From IMG/VR virus record IMGVR_UViG_3300017991_000417, positions 1 through 21,943 of that record: a stretch of DNA of 21,943 nt. One strand, given 5' to 3'. Every line of letters starts with the position of its first letter. Position 1 is the stretch's first letter. Origin of the DNA: a virus. Shown one piece after another: positions 1 through 7,255 of this stretch. A model generated the notes under the pieces. That model was not told the origin of the DNA. It worked only from the letters and a program-made list of their open reading frames with translations, and did no database searches. Both the position numbers and the translations under genes were made by a program.

Positions 1-158
1 AACGGCTTGTGCATTGCCCATCCCATTGTAATTTCACTAATCGTATCTCCCTTCAAGTCGTTCCACGCAACATAAACATCCCATCCGATCAATCCAATAG
101 TGGCAAGAATAATCAAACATGCTGTCACAGTTTTTAATTCCTTAAATCCTTTCCACAT
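1..158 (-). CDS. Truncated phage membrane protein, holin-like (N-terminal part)
   Basis: The gene runs off the left edge of the window, so only about 52 N-terminal residues are visible. The ATG at 158-156 follows a clear SD (GAGGTG) and lies just after the stop of the upstream gene. The protein has a short basic N-terminus and then one hydrophobic helix at about residues 10-30. After this comes the motif GDTISEIT...W, which I recall from small phage membrane proteins of the holin or holin-like type, where a second hydrophobic segment usually follows. That second segment would lie outside the window. The holin role is inference; membrane insertion is well supported. Confidence 0.6.
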   Translation of the reverse strand, partial: MWKGFKELKTVTACLIILATIGLIGWDVYVAWNDLKGDTISEITMGWAMHKP

Positions 159-166
159 AATTCACC

Positions 167-799
167 TCACGAATCCGGCTGGAAATAAGAACAAATCGCA
201 TGGATTGTCCTGGTCGATATTTCTGACCCCTGCTTGGTCACTGTGACTCTCAGCATTACCGCCGTCGGCATCAGCAGACTTTCCGCACTTTCAAATCCAA
301 TCGGCACATTCGGAATCATCCCAACGTCATTCAAAATTTCCGCATGAACAACAGTCGTAGGAGAAGAAACAAGCACCATGCTCGCATTGATTCTGTCCCC
401 CTCCTTAATATCCGAAGAAAACACCTTTCCACCACGAAGCCAGACGTTACTCGAAAAAGCAATATCAAACGTGAATTCATTGTCAGTGTCGTTCGTCGCA
501 TGAAACCCTTTCCAGTGTTCCGTTGTGGCCAACGGCTGAGCAGAAGAAGCGACCCTGATTGGCTTATCAACACCTGGTCTGATTTCAAGCGGCTTATTCC
601 ACGATGACTTGTAATTGTTTTCAAAGTCTGTTACATCACTTCCACCGTCTTTCAATAAAACATAGGACCACAAAAGAATCCCCGATTCAGGTGCAACCAA
701 ATGATATTTTGTGGAACTTTCAGAATACTGAGGTATCATAACTTTTGACGCTACCAGCGATTTAAATTCGGCCCAGGTCGCTACATTCATGATTTGCAT
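167..799 (-). CDS. Probable virion protein, beta-rich, unknown role
   Basis: This 210-aa protein starts at an ATG that shares one base with the TAA of the preceding gene (TAATG), so translation is probably coupled. It is soluble, with no signal peptide or membrane segment. Its centre contains a DVTDFENN stretch followed by SWNKPLEI, and its C-terminal half alternates polar and hydrophobic residues as in beta-sandwiches, closing with a strand near TRTIHAICSYF. I do not recognise a named family. Its place at the end of a series of small beta-rich proteins downstream of the head genes suggests a fibre, decoration or receptor-binding accessory protein. This role is inferred from context only. Confidence 0.7.
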   Translation of the reverse strand: MQIMNVATWAEFKSLVASKVMIPQYSESSTKYHLVAPESGILLWSYVLLKDGGSDVTDFENNYKSSWNKPLEIRPGVDKPIRVASSAQPLATTEHWKGFHATNDTDNEFTFDIAFSSNVWLRGGKVFSSDIKEGDRINASMVLVSSPTTVVHAEILNDVGMIPNVPIGFESAESLLMPTAVMLRVTVTKQGSEISTRTIHAICSYFQPDS

Positions 800-1383
800 T
801 ATTCTTCACCCCACAACAAGGTTATTGAAACATCCCTGTTCGTTCCATCGGCCTGTCCTGTTATCAACAGGTCGTACCCTGGATCAATAATTAACCCATT
901 GTCTATTGGAATAACGAGAGCGTTTGAGCTTAACGCTCCACCGCTTGTTGACCCTGAGTACCTTTTCTTTCCTCTTGACGAAATAGTCGGCTCGTAATAG
1001 GCATTAACAACACTCGATGGAAGCGATGCTCCTTCCCTACATGGGTACACTGTCAAAGAACTTCCATTGCTCGTAATTGACGGTGCCGTGTAAATCCTGA
1101 AATTCGCCAAGGAATTTACTGAGTCGTAGTTGTTGAAAATAACCTTAATAATTTTCAACTGCTTTCCACTTGAGTCTGGATTACGGACAAGTATCAAATC
1201 TTTTTCACTTGAATCAAGATCGTTTGTTTCCCAACACAACTGAAAAAGCTGATCCTTCTCAGCATGAAACGCTATCGGCGGCAAATTCAACAACCGACCA
1301 AGCAGGACTTCCGCAGTTACCTGCGTTATCTTATCAACAATCCTTACTTCAAGATCACCAACTCTATTTAGATCGCTTCCCAT
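799..1383 (-). CDS. Probable virion decoration/fibre protein with RNPxSSGK motif
   Basis: A 194-aa protein starting MGSDLNRVGD, with SD AAGGAAT about 6 bases before the ATG. Residues 67-74 read RNPDSSGK, followed by KIIKV. This NPxgSGK pattern at the head of a beta-rich domain is common in small phage structural proteins whose function is not defined. The C-terminus ends in a strand, VSITLLWGEE. There is no signal peptide or membrane helix. Its N-terminus resembles those of the three preceding proteins (MG then N/T/S then D). It overlaps the next gene by one base. I infer a virion surface or fibre role. Confidence 0.7.
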   Translation of the reverse strand: MGSDLNRVGDLEVRIVDKITQVTAEVLLGRLLNLPPIAFHAEKDQLFQLCWETNDLDSSEKDLILVRNPDSSGKQLKIIKVIFNNYDSVNSLANFRIYTAPSITSNGSSLTVYPCREGASLPSSVVNAYYEPTISSRGKKRYSGSTSGGALSSNALVIPIDNGLIIDPGYDLLITGQADGTNRDVSITLLWGEE

Positions 1384-1392
1384 ATTTATTCC

Positions 1393-1767
1393 TTATTGGT
1401 TTGGTGTTTGCGGCTCGCTCTGAGCCGGAGCAGGTGGTACGGGCAGTGTCGCTTTCTCTGCTGCCTTCTGCGCCTTTTGAGCTGCCAAGTGTGGAGCAAA
1501 CACGTTACGCAAATCTTCCCCTATATGGAGAATCTCAACTAAATTTGAATTGATTGTTTGGAGCATAGTCCACATGACTTCCCATTCGTTTCCACGAACA
1601 TACTGAACTTCACGCCTGGTTGTTCCGTCGGGCATACGGACATGTTTTGCATCCGTTCTTTGGTTCGCTTCTCTTGTCGGTTTATTCTCAACCACTGGCT
1701 GATTCACAGTATCCAATTTCCTTCCTTGATTTAACGCATCACCATCTCTTTTATTATCTGTTCCCAT
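1393..1767 (-). CDS. Small hydrophilic protein, unknown, probably virion-associated
   Basis: This 124-aa protein has the SD AGGAGG ahead of its ATG and begins MGTDNKRDGD, the third of four consecutive proteins with this type of N-terminus. The first 55 residues are charged and probably disordered. A predicted amphipathic helix follows at about residues 60-95 (EWEVMWTMLQ onward), and the tail is rich in Ala, Pro and Gln. It has no recognisable catalytic motif. A helical segment between disordered ends would suit an oligomeric linker or adaptor in the virion, but that is only a suggestion. An inverted repeat lies in the 70-base gap upstream. Confidence 0.65.
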   Translation of the reverse strand: MGTDNKRDGDALNQGRKLDTVNQPVVENKPTREANQRTDAKHVRMPDGTTRREVQYVRGNEWEVMWTMLQTINSNLVEILHIGEDLRNVFAPHLAAQKAQKAAEKATLPVPPAPAQSEPQTPNQ

Positions 1768-1790
1768 TTCGGGCCTCCTTGTTTTAGTCG

Positions 1791-1829
1791 GCTGGTGTGA
1801 GGCTCACATTAAGCAAACCCCACACCAGC
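1791..1829 (-). repeat. 12-bp inverted repeat between two virion genes
   Basis: The arms at 1791-1802 (gctggtgtgagg) and 1818-1829 (ccccacaccagc) pair over 12 positions, including one G-U pair in RNA, around a 15-base loop. The repeat sits 13 bases after the stop of the tandem-repeat protein and before the SD of the next gene. No run of U follows on either strand, so it is not a typical intrinsic terminator. A partial terminator, an RNA-processing site or a protein-binding site are all possible. Confidence 0.55.
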
Positions 1830-1837
1830 TCAAACCA

Positions 1838-3181
1838 TTAAAATTCGACGTAAACAATCGTCGAGTAAATACCTTGTGTCTGGTTGTCGTCGTTTCGACG
1901 AGCCAGCCGGATAGTCTCAGTCCCACCAGCTTCCGCCAATTCGAGAGGCGGATCAATCGGCTGATACCATGTCGGCGACGCACCTGACGTGAACGCCACA
2001 TATTTTTGTACCAACGACGCAATGGGACCAAGAGAGAGCGTTCCCTTTGTCGCACCGGACGCCGTGATAACAAACCCAACAACACGAGCTGTTTTACTAG
2101 TGGTCACAGTAACATCGTGGTTATCAGTCGCATCCTTATTCACGTCCTGATCCCGATGACTATGGAACTCAATACCACTCGTGGTTCCACGAACAACTTG
2201 AACATACACGGGATTCAGTTCACTGTGAGCAACTCCACCAACTTGCGTGATGTTTATGGCAGCAGCACCGGCAGAGCTGATATCAAGTCGATTTGCGTCG
2301 CTTGCTCCAACAACCCTTATCAATAGTTTCCGGTCAAGCGTCATCCGAGGGGCACCGATGTCACCCTCATCGACAGAATCGGGTGCCGTCTCATCGGCAA
2401 TCGCACCCATCGGAAACACTTTATCCGTCGCAACAGTAAACGCTCCGTCATCGGCCTTAACATTTTTATCGTTGGTAAGGGCAGCCCCATCACTTCCGAT
2501 GTCAAGACGGTTTGCATCGTCCGCACCAACAACTCGGATCAGCAATTTGCGATCCAACGTCATCCTGGGCGTACCAATGTCTCCTTCATCAACAGAATCC
2601 GGCGCAGTTTCGTCAGCCAAAGCTCCCATCGGAATCACTTTGTCAGTTGCAACTCCAAAAGCCGCATCATCCACTTTGCCTTCCGCAGCATTGGCCGTTA
2701 TGTTTCCACTACTATCAATTTCAAGCCTGTTGGCATCGGTCGATCCAACAACTCGAATTAACAGTTTACGGTCAAGGGTCATTCTCGGAATCCCGATATC
2801 ACCCTCATCCACACTGTCAGGAGCCGTCTCATCAGCCATCGCACCAATAGCACCGACTTTATCAGTGCCAGGTACATACGCTGAATCGTCTGTATACGAG
2901 AACGGTATTGAAACAGAAGTGACGGTAATCAACTTCCCATTCTCATCTGTTAGCAACGGCGTTGCATCACCATCCGCATACGTTGTCGGCGTTGCTTCGT
3001 ATTTGCCGGATACCCTCAAACTTGTTGGGGTAGCACCATACGCACTGTCTACAACGGCGATGGATAATTCTTGTGAACCATCACCGAGTCCAATAAAAAG
3101 ACGATTGGCATTTGTGAAACCACGGTCGTTGGTTCCATCCCATATCCTTATCCGCTGTCCAGCTCTGAAATCAGTTCCCAT
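1838..3181 (-). CDS. Virion fibre/decoration protein with three 73-aa tandem repeats
   Basis: This 447-aa protein has a strong SD (GAGGAGG) and begins MGTDFRAGQR. Residues 1-97 form a beta-rich head. Three adjoining repeats of exactly 73 residues start at D98, D171 and D244. Each contains ADETAPDSVDEGDIG, one variable residue, then PRMTLDRKLLIRVVG. Residues 317-447 form a C-terminal beta domain ending in the strand STIVYVEF. Repeats of this D-x-A-F...GD.G..R.T.DR type occur in many tailed-phage structural proteins, often annotated as tail fibre or head fibre. There is no enzymatic motif. I infer an elongated surface protein, with the repeats as a shaft or as serial binding modules. Confidence 0.75.
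   Translation of the reverse strand: MGTDFRAGQRIRIWDGTNDRGFTNANRLFIGLGDGSQELSIAVVDSAYGATPTSLRVSGKYEATPTTYADGDATPLLTDENGKLITVTSVSIPFSYTDDSAYVPGTDKVGAIGAMADETAPDSVDEGDIGIPRMTLDRKLLIRVVGSTDANRLEIDSSGNITANAAEGKVDDAAFGVATDKVIPMGALADETAPDSVDEGDIGTPRMTLDRKLLIRVVGADDANRLDIGSDGAALTNDKNVKADDGAFTVATDKVFPMGAIADETAPDSVDEGDIGAPRMTLDRKLLIRVVGASDANRLDISSAGAAAINITQVGGVAHSELNPVYVQVVRGTTSGIEFHSHRDQDVNKDATDNHDVTVTTSKTARVVGFVITASGATKGTLSLGPIASLVQKYVAFTSGASPTWYQPIDPPLELAEAGGTETIRLARRNDDNQTQGIYSTIVYVEF
2234..2890 (-). repeat. Three tandem 219-bp coding repeats
   Basis: The repeat units are 2672-2890, 2453-2671 and 2234-2452, each encoding 73 residues. The central 31 residues are identical among copies except for one position (I, T or A), while the DNA has diverged at synonymous sites. 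In the 14-codon block for ADETAPDSVDEGDI, units 1 and 2 differ at 12 codons, units 2 and 3 at 10, and units 1 and 3 at 7. The unit ends are less conserved. Confidence 0.85.
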
Positions 3182-3183
3182 AG

Positions 3184-3471
3184 CTAAACCTCCTCATTTG
3201 AATTGATGATTTCTGCGTCAACAATTTTGCTGGGAGGCGTTTCGCCAAGTTGCCCATACAGATCATCTATCTCTCTATGCAGCACATCTATTTTTAATTC
3301 AATACTTTTCATTTCTACGGTCTTCATTCTCTCAATCGTAACCAACAACCCTTTGACTTGCGAGATTTTTTCAGACAAATTGATTTTCAACCGTTTCCTT
3401 TTTAACTCAGGAATACGATCTATAATATCTCCACCCTGTGAACCATCGTTCCGTATTAAATCATTCCCCAT
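3184..3471 (-). CDS. Small coiled-coil protein
   Basis: This 95-aa protein begins MGNDLIRNDG after an SD-like AAGGAA, and is the first of four consecutive genes with an MG(N/T/S)D start. Residues 20-78 are mostly charged and leucine-spaced (SEKISQVKGL, LHREIDDLYG), as in a coiled coil. The C-terminus is short and acidic. No catalytic motif is present. It ends two bases before the start of the tandem-repeat protein, so the two are probably made together. It could be an oligomerisation partner or chaperone for the fibre proteins around it, but there is no direct evidence for this. Confidence 0.65.
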   Translation of the reverse strand: MGNDLIRNDGSQGGDIIDRIPELKRKRLKINLSEKISQVKGLLVTIERMKTVEMKSIELKIDVLHREIDDLYGQLGETPPSKIVDAEIINSNEEV

Positions 3472-3476
3472 ATTCC

Positions 3477-3902
3477 TTACCTTCTGTGACCAAAAATTGT
3501 GGCCGAGAAATCACAGTTGGAACCGAAGAAATGTTCCACCTTGATCTCGACCGTTTCGTTCGGAGCCAAGATCGACCCTGGCCCCATCGGGATCACTTGA
3601 GTCCCACTCATTTGATCCGTCCTAAATCTCGACTTCCTGACTGTTTCAATGTGCATCTCCCAACAAGCATCTATGTTTCCTTCAACAACAAGAACATCCA
3701 TGTAAAGATTCGTTGATCCGTTCGTGTAGCTCAATACTGTAACTTGCCCACCAGACGCTACTGTCAAATTCTCCGCATGGAGACGCTCACTCGTAACCGG
3801 TGGAAACGTAACTCCACCGCCACCCAACGAAAGTTCCGACAACTTTCTGTCGAGTACCTCACGAATCAGATCATCAAGACATCTATTTTGACTCGGTGGC
3901 AT
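3477..3902 (-). CDS. Beta-rich virion protein, unknown
   Basis: A 141-aa protein whose ATG shares one base with the TAA of the upstream gene. The N-terminal 25 residues form a helix (LDDLIREVLDRKL), followed by a glycine linker (LGGGG) and then a beta domain of about 105 residues that includes NLYMDVLVVEGNIDA and ends EVKVEHFF-type and DFSATIFG strands. This helix, Gly linker, beta-sandwich layout resembles virion-bound decoration proteins that dock by the N-terminus and expose a beta domain. I do not recognise a named family, and the function is inferred from layout and position. Confidence 0.65.
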   Translation of the reverse strand: MPPSQNRCLDDLIREVLDRKLSELSLGGGGVTFPPVTSERLHAENLTVASGGQVTVLSYTNGSTNLYMDVLVVEGNIDACWEMHIETVRKSRFRTDQMSGTQVIPMGPGSILAPNETVEIKVEHFFGSNCDFSATIFGHRR

Positions 3903-4336
3903 TAGAGTTTAAGCTCCTCGATCACGAACGTACCGCCCACATTGTCATCCTGGACTCCACCGCACATTCTCTCACAGTAGATTTGAATGACCTCGCCTTC
4001 TTCAAAATCCTTTCCAAAGAGTTTCAACGTCTTTGAATCGTTACCGGCGACCATCAGGACAGCCCGTGTCGTGAACGAGCCTTCATTCGGTTTCTTTGTA
4101 TCAATCCGAAAAGACGAGGACTTGATACCGCCGGCATGAAGGAAACGCCCCAACCAATGCTTCGTATTCGGTACTGTTGTTTCAAGGATCACTCCACTCG
4201 TGGGAACTCCCAAGAATGGAAAAAATTTGTTTAAGCCGACGCCCCCATTCCTGAGAAAATACTGGCGAACTAAATCCTCACCAGATAAATCCCCATGAAC
4301 AAGCGACTCAAGAAATTTGATGTGATCCACGGTCAC
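3902..4336 (-). CDS. Beta-rich virion protein, unknown
   Basis: A 144-aa protein with a GTG start preceded by AAGGTGAT. The first 50 residues look helical and mention no membrane segment; the rest alternates as beta strands, with an FTTRAVLMVAG strand in the middle and two nearby cysteines in CERMCGG. The product ends with FVIEELKL. It overlaps the next gene by one base. No family is recognised. Its neighbours on both sides are also small beta-rich proteins following the tail-completion gene, which suggests a structural or adsorption role. Confidence 0.6.
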   Translation of the reverse strand: MTVDHIKFLESLVHGDLSGEDLVRQYFLRNGGVGLNKFFPFLGVPTSGVILETTVPNTKHWLGRFLHAGGIKSSSFRIDTKKPNEGSFTTRAVLMVAGNDSKTLKLFGKDFEEGEVIQIYCERMCGGVQDDNVGGTFVIEELKL

Positions 4337-4347
4337 CGGACATCACC

Positions 4348-4644
4348 TTACTCGTTGTCCTTGAACCATGCACTCACATGCACAATCTCTCCACCAGCAG
4401 CACTACGAAGGAAAATACGACCCTCACTTCGTTGCTCGAACTGCTGAATCTGGTTGGCCGCTAATTCACCATCGACGTTCTTTCCGTCAAAACTGTACTC
4501 AATGACGTTCGCCGATTTATTTTCAAGACGGATTCCCGTGCTGATAAATCCGAAAACATACTCCTTCGGAAAAGGCGTGGCCGTCGCCGGCACCGTTATT
4601 TTCTGGAAGAAGCTATGCCTTAAACTGTTGATAATCTCGCTCAT
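4348..4644 (-). CDS. Small beta-sandwich-like virion protein
   Basis: This 98-aa protein has SD GAGGTG before its ATG. It reads as a compact all-beta domain: ITVPATATPF, then IRLENKSANVIEYSFDG, a variable loop, RIFLRSAAGG and a last strand VHVSAWF. The NKS...IEYSFDG...LRS..GG pattern resembles small phage virion proteins I have seen without assigned function. It lies between the gp10/gpG-like tail-completion gene and other beta-rich genes. A head or tail decoration protein is a reasonable guess; a tail tube protein seems unlikely at this length. Confidence 0.6.
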   Translation of the reverse strand: MSEIINSLRHSFFQKITVPATATPFPKEYVFGFISTGIRLENKSANVIEYSFDGKNVDGELAANQIQQFEQRSEGRIFLRSAAGGEIVHVSAWFKDNE

Positions 4645-4650
4645 AATTGT

Positions 4651-5157
4651 TCACCTCGTTAATCTTATGACTGCCATCTGAGCAGCCCGATTGTAATTGT
4701 TGACAATATCGCCGAGCGATTCCTCGAATCCTGGATTGATGAAAGGACGCTTAACGACTTTGGCTCCCTTTCCTTCTCTCGTTGCCTCTCCGAACTCATG
4801 GACCCTGGCATACTCAACGATTTTCACCGCAGGGCGGTTTTTCTTTTTACGATTTGACTTCCCTTTCGGAATACCAATGAAGTGCAGCGTCGGGTTAATC
4901 TCAATGACAGTAACAGACCGCATCATTTCACCCGTGTCAATCAAAATCTTATCCTTGGGGGCTTTACGAGCAAGCGTGGAGGGAGCCAGAGGTTTCCACT
5001 CTTTCCTCTGGTTTCGGAGGCCCAAAACGATATTACGCCGAACCAATTGTGCGCTCTTACGAGACGCAGAACTGAACTCGGCGTCGAGTACCTCTTTCAT
5101 TATGACTGGATTGGTAAAGTTCCTGATCTTTTGCCAATCACCAAACAAACCGGCCAT
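4651..5157 (-). CDS. Phage virion morphogenesis / tail-completion protein (HK97 gp10 or gpG-like)
   Basis: This 168-aa protein follows the SD AGGAGA. It shows the ordered motifs of the HK97-gp10/virion-morphogenesis group: a basic helical N-terminus, W54-K-P-L (EWKPLAPSTL), LIDTG at 72-76 followed by MMRSVTV, HEFG at 120-123, and RPFI at 137-140 followed by an NPGFEE helix. Members complete the neck or the head-proximal tail end, so position after adaptor and stopper genes fits. The basic insert KSNRKKKNR at about residues 100-108 is longer than usual. Family assignment is by motif order and not by a search. Confidence 0.75.
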   Translation of the reverse strand: MAGLFGDWQKIRNFTNPVIMKEVLDAEFSSASRKSAQLVRRNIVLGLRNQRKEWKPLAPSTLARKAPKDKILIDTGEMMRSVTVIEINPTLHFIGIPKGKSNRKKKNRPAVKIVEYARVHEFGEATREGKGAKVVKRPFINPGFEESLGDIVNNYNRAAQMAVIRLTR

Positions 5158-5237
5158 ATTCTCTCCTGTTTGGTTTTTTGGGTATCAAGGTATGGGGGGA
5201 AGTGGTTTCGACGTTCCTGGCTTAAATATACAGCCCT

Positions 5238-5690
5238 CTATCCTGTGATAGACGCTTCCCGATCCTTGTTTTCCTCAAAAAACACCATTACTAAGAGTGC
5301 TTTTCCACCCAAATGTCCCGTTGGCCTTACTTCAACGACCTGCAAATCCACTGGGAAATCGGCGATCTTGACGATACGATCCCCCCTCTGTATGGGGGAG
5401 TCCAGACCATCAAACACATCTCGCCGAAAGGTCAGGTGACCATCTGAATTGTCACCTTCCCCTGTCAATTGCCGATCCCGTTGGTTGCGGAACCGGTAAA
5501 CGATTTGGGCCTGAGTTTGGACAGGAACATTCTGGCCACTATTCGATCCATACGTCTTTGCACCCTGCGGCTCACGGAAATCATCATCGACGACAACAAG
5601 TGGTATAACGGACGAATCCAATCTCCCACTTTCTCGCCTGATGAGTATTTCCACTTGAACTGGGTTGTATCGAAGTGGCAAGTCCATCAT
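5238..5690 (-). CDS. Probable head-tail stopper / head-closure protein
   Basis: About 150 residues, mainly beta, with VQVEILIRRE near the start, LTFRRDVFDG in the middle and ILPRGD-like wording replaced by SPIQRGDRIVKI, then LQVVEVRPTGHLGG. A short beta-barrel protein with a GDRIV strand directly downstream of the adaptor gene matches head-closure proteins of the SPP1-gp16 type. The start is uncertain: the ATG at 5690 shares a base with the upstream TGA (TGATG), but ATGs at 5699 and 5687 are in the same frame and none has a strong SD. An 80-base gap with no visible gene follows. Confidence 0.55.
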   Translation of the reverse strand: MMDLPLRYNPVQVEILIRRESGRLDSSVIPLVVVDDDFREPQGAKTYGSNSGQNVPVQTQAQIVYRFRNQRDRQLTGEGDNSDGHLTFRRDVFDGLDSPIQRGDRIVKIADFPVDLQVVEVRPTGHLGGKALLVMVFFEENKDREASITG

Positions 5691-6631
5691 CAGCACCATT
5701 CGACAGGCATCGGCGCAGAGTATTCCTCCAATACGCCGTCCAACAACTCCAAGCCTGTCACGTCGCTTGCTACTTTCTTTGCCTCCTCACCGAATTTCTC
5801 GTACCGGTAATTGTCAGTCGTCTCCGACTTTATCTGGCCGGCCAAGACCGATGCGGACACAGTTGAACTACTTGATAACTGGGCACGATTTTGAATAACA
5901 AGGGTCGTTACCGCCCTCGCTATTGCTTCTGGCACAGGCCCCCAGGTTTTCGCCGTTGCTCCTGACGAGACCGTGACTGGAAGTCCTGCTTGCGCCTCGA
6001 ATCCAAGTTTGTTGAGCGAGTAATCCACTGAGGTCAAAATGACCCTGGCGGCATTACCGTTGCTATCAACAAACAGGACGACATCTCCAACCCTGAAATT
6101 CTGGGCACTCGCCACATCGACTGTTACCGATGCCGACGTAATGTCCGTTGACGTTGTGGTTTGAATCTTCTCAGACTGTGGCTCAACCCAACCGAAAACT
6201 CCCGTAATCTGGATATTCTTGATTCCTTTCGGGAACCCAGTAATTGATCCCCAACTATAAGGAGAATCGGTAAGCTCGATCCAACGGTCGGCGATAACAA
6301 ACTCATCGGCGGTCAGAACTTCGGGGGAAAGCGAACTGAGATCACCCCGTGACAGCAGGAGAATCCCGTTCGGCTCTACATCAAGGATTTTGATTCTACT
6401 TTTGAGATAGACGATCCTCGATCTGTCACCATCTCGAAGGACCCTCATTTCTTCTGGGACGAACCATTGACCCGTCAAACGGTCGATCACGGCTGACATA
6501 AGACGAATGAGGGTTCTGGCCCGATCATCCGACAAGTCGGATACGGTCACTCCCTCATTCCTTATTGATTGAATCGTGCAGTATTCACGGCTCAATCGTC
6601 TCAGCAGCACCTCGTCACGTTCATAGGTCAC
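5690..6631 (-). CDS. Head-tail adaptor (connector) protein with inserted beta domain
   Basis: A 313-aa protein with a GTG start after AGGTGGTG. Residues 1-60 and 230-300 are helical, with the pattern seen in gp15/gp6-like adaptors that bind the portal, including TVSDLSDDRARTLI, DRLTGQWF and the C-terminal NYRYEKFGEEAKKV. Residues 75-150 are beta-rich (WIELTDSPYSWG, ITGVFGW). Residues 156-230 form an extra beta domain containing RVGDVVLFVDSNGNAARVI. Usual adaptors are about 100-200 residues, so this one is long because of the insert. Place after capsid genes and before stopper and gp10-like genes supports the call. Confidence 0.7.
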   Translation of the reverse strand: MTYERDEVLLRRLSREYCTIQSIRNEGVTVSDLSDDRARTLIRLMSAVIDRLTGQWFVPEEMRVLRDGDRSRIVYLKSRIKILDVEPNGILLLSRGDLSSLSPEVLTADEFVIADRWIELTDSPYSWGSITGFPKGIKNIQITGVFGWVEPQSEKIQTTTSTDITSASVTVDVASAQNFRVGDVVLFVDSNGNAARVILTSVDYSLNKLGFEAQAGLPVTVSSGATAKTWGPVPEAIARAVTTLVIQNRAQLSSSSTVSASVLAGQIKSETTDNYRYEKFGEEAKKVASDVTGLELLDGVLEEYSAPMPVEWC

Positions 6632-6641
6632 GGTTCACCAC

Positions 6642-7013
6642 CTACCTCGCTTTTTTCTTCGTTGTCCTCGGCTTCCTTGCTGGCTCCTCATCCTCATCTT
6701 GCAGAGGGGAGGGGGACCGACTTTCAGTTTTTTCGGACCTGGCTGCCACGAGTTCACGTTCCTCTTTGGTCACGACATCGCTGACTGTCATCTTACTCAT
6801 CGGGGTTTTCCCCGTGGGTACCCTGTTTCTGAGTGGCCGCCCCTGCTCATCGCAGGTTTCGAGCATCGAATCACCAATGAACTTTTTAACATCCATCGGG
6901 TTATCGACTTTCGTCGGCACCCCCTCCCTTGCAAAGATGTATCTTTGGCCAGACGGCCCTTCCTTTTGGACAGAGACCGCATTAACCGATTTAAAGAACT
7001 TCCCGTATGACAT
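6642..7013 (-). CDS. Small structural protein with disordered basic tail
   Basis: This 123-aa protein starts after TAGGAGG. The N-terminal half is compact and contains KFFKSVNAVSV, RYIFAREGVPTKV and DVKKFIGD. From about residue 85 it is a low-complexity charged tail ending PRTTKKKAR. The YIF.REGVPTKV segment is of a type common in small genes between capsid and adaptor genes. A basic tail could contact DNA or the acidic capsid interior. I have no firm family assignment. A 6-bp hairpin with a 3-base loop precedes its ribosome binding site. Confidence 0.65.
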   Translation of the reverse strand: MSYGKFFKSVNAVSVQKEGPSGQRYIFAREGVPTKVDNPMDVKKFIGDSMLETCDEQGRPLRNRVPTGKTPMSKMTVSDVVTKEERELVAARSEKTESRSPSPLQDEDEEPARKPRTTKKKAR

Positions 7014-7026
7014 AAAACCTCCTATT

Positions 7027-7041
7027 TACCCGTTTCGGGTA
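7027..7041 (-). repeat. Short perfect hairpin before a ribosome binding site
   Basis: tacccg / ttt / cgggta forms a 6-bp perfect stem with a 3-base loop between the stop at 7057 and the SD of the gene starting at 7013. No U run follows, so it does not look like a terminator. It may shape translation start or RNA processing. Confidence 0.5.
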
Positions 7042-7056
7042 TGCCAACAACTTAAC

Positions 7057-7239
7057 TTACTCCTCAAACACAAAAGTGTTCAAGTCTGTAAGTGGGACAC
7101 CGAGACCTGCATTGATCCGTGTCTGATTCTCAATGAGATTCTCAAGGATTTTCCTCAAGCCCTCACCAGGAATTTCAGGCGGAACCCCTGCTCCGGCCTC
7201 AGCGAAGTTTTTACGAATGACGATTTCTTCACCTGCCAT
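7057..7239 (-). CDS. Small unknown protein downstream of the capsid gene
   Basis: A 60-aa protein with a strong SD (AGGAGG). It has an acidic start (MAGEEIVIRK), a Gly/Pro-rich centre (GAGVPPEIPG) and a helical second half (LRKILENLIENQTRI). No cysteine pair, signal peptide or membrane segment. Its position directly after the major capsid gene allows a role as a small decoration or capsid-stabilising protein, but it is shorter than typical decoration proteins and no family is recognised. Confidence 0.6.
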   Translation of the reverse strand: MAGEEIVIRKNFAEAGAGVPPEIPGEGLRKILENLIENQTRINAGLGVPLTDLNTFVFEE

Positions 7240-7255
7240 AACTACCTCCTATTTA

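Noticed and set aside
1787-1837. Stop-codon readthrough adding 17 residues to the repeat protein
   Set aside because: An in-frame stretch follows the TAA, but TAA is the least leaky stop and the protein already ends on a normal closing strand.
2247-3206. A 319-codon open frame on the plus strand
   Set aside because: It lies antisense to the three-repeat protein and is made of low-complexity Ser/Ala/Pro strings from the reverse of the repeats; it has no SD and the minus-strand frame is clearly coding.
5158-5237. A hidden small gene in the 80-base gap after the stopper gene
   Set aside because: Reading all three minus frames gave no start codon with SD and an open frame long enough to support.
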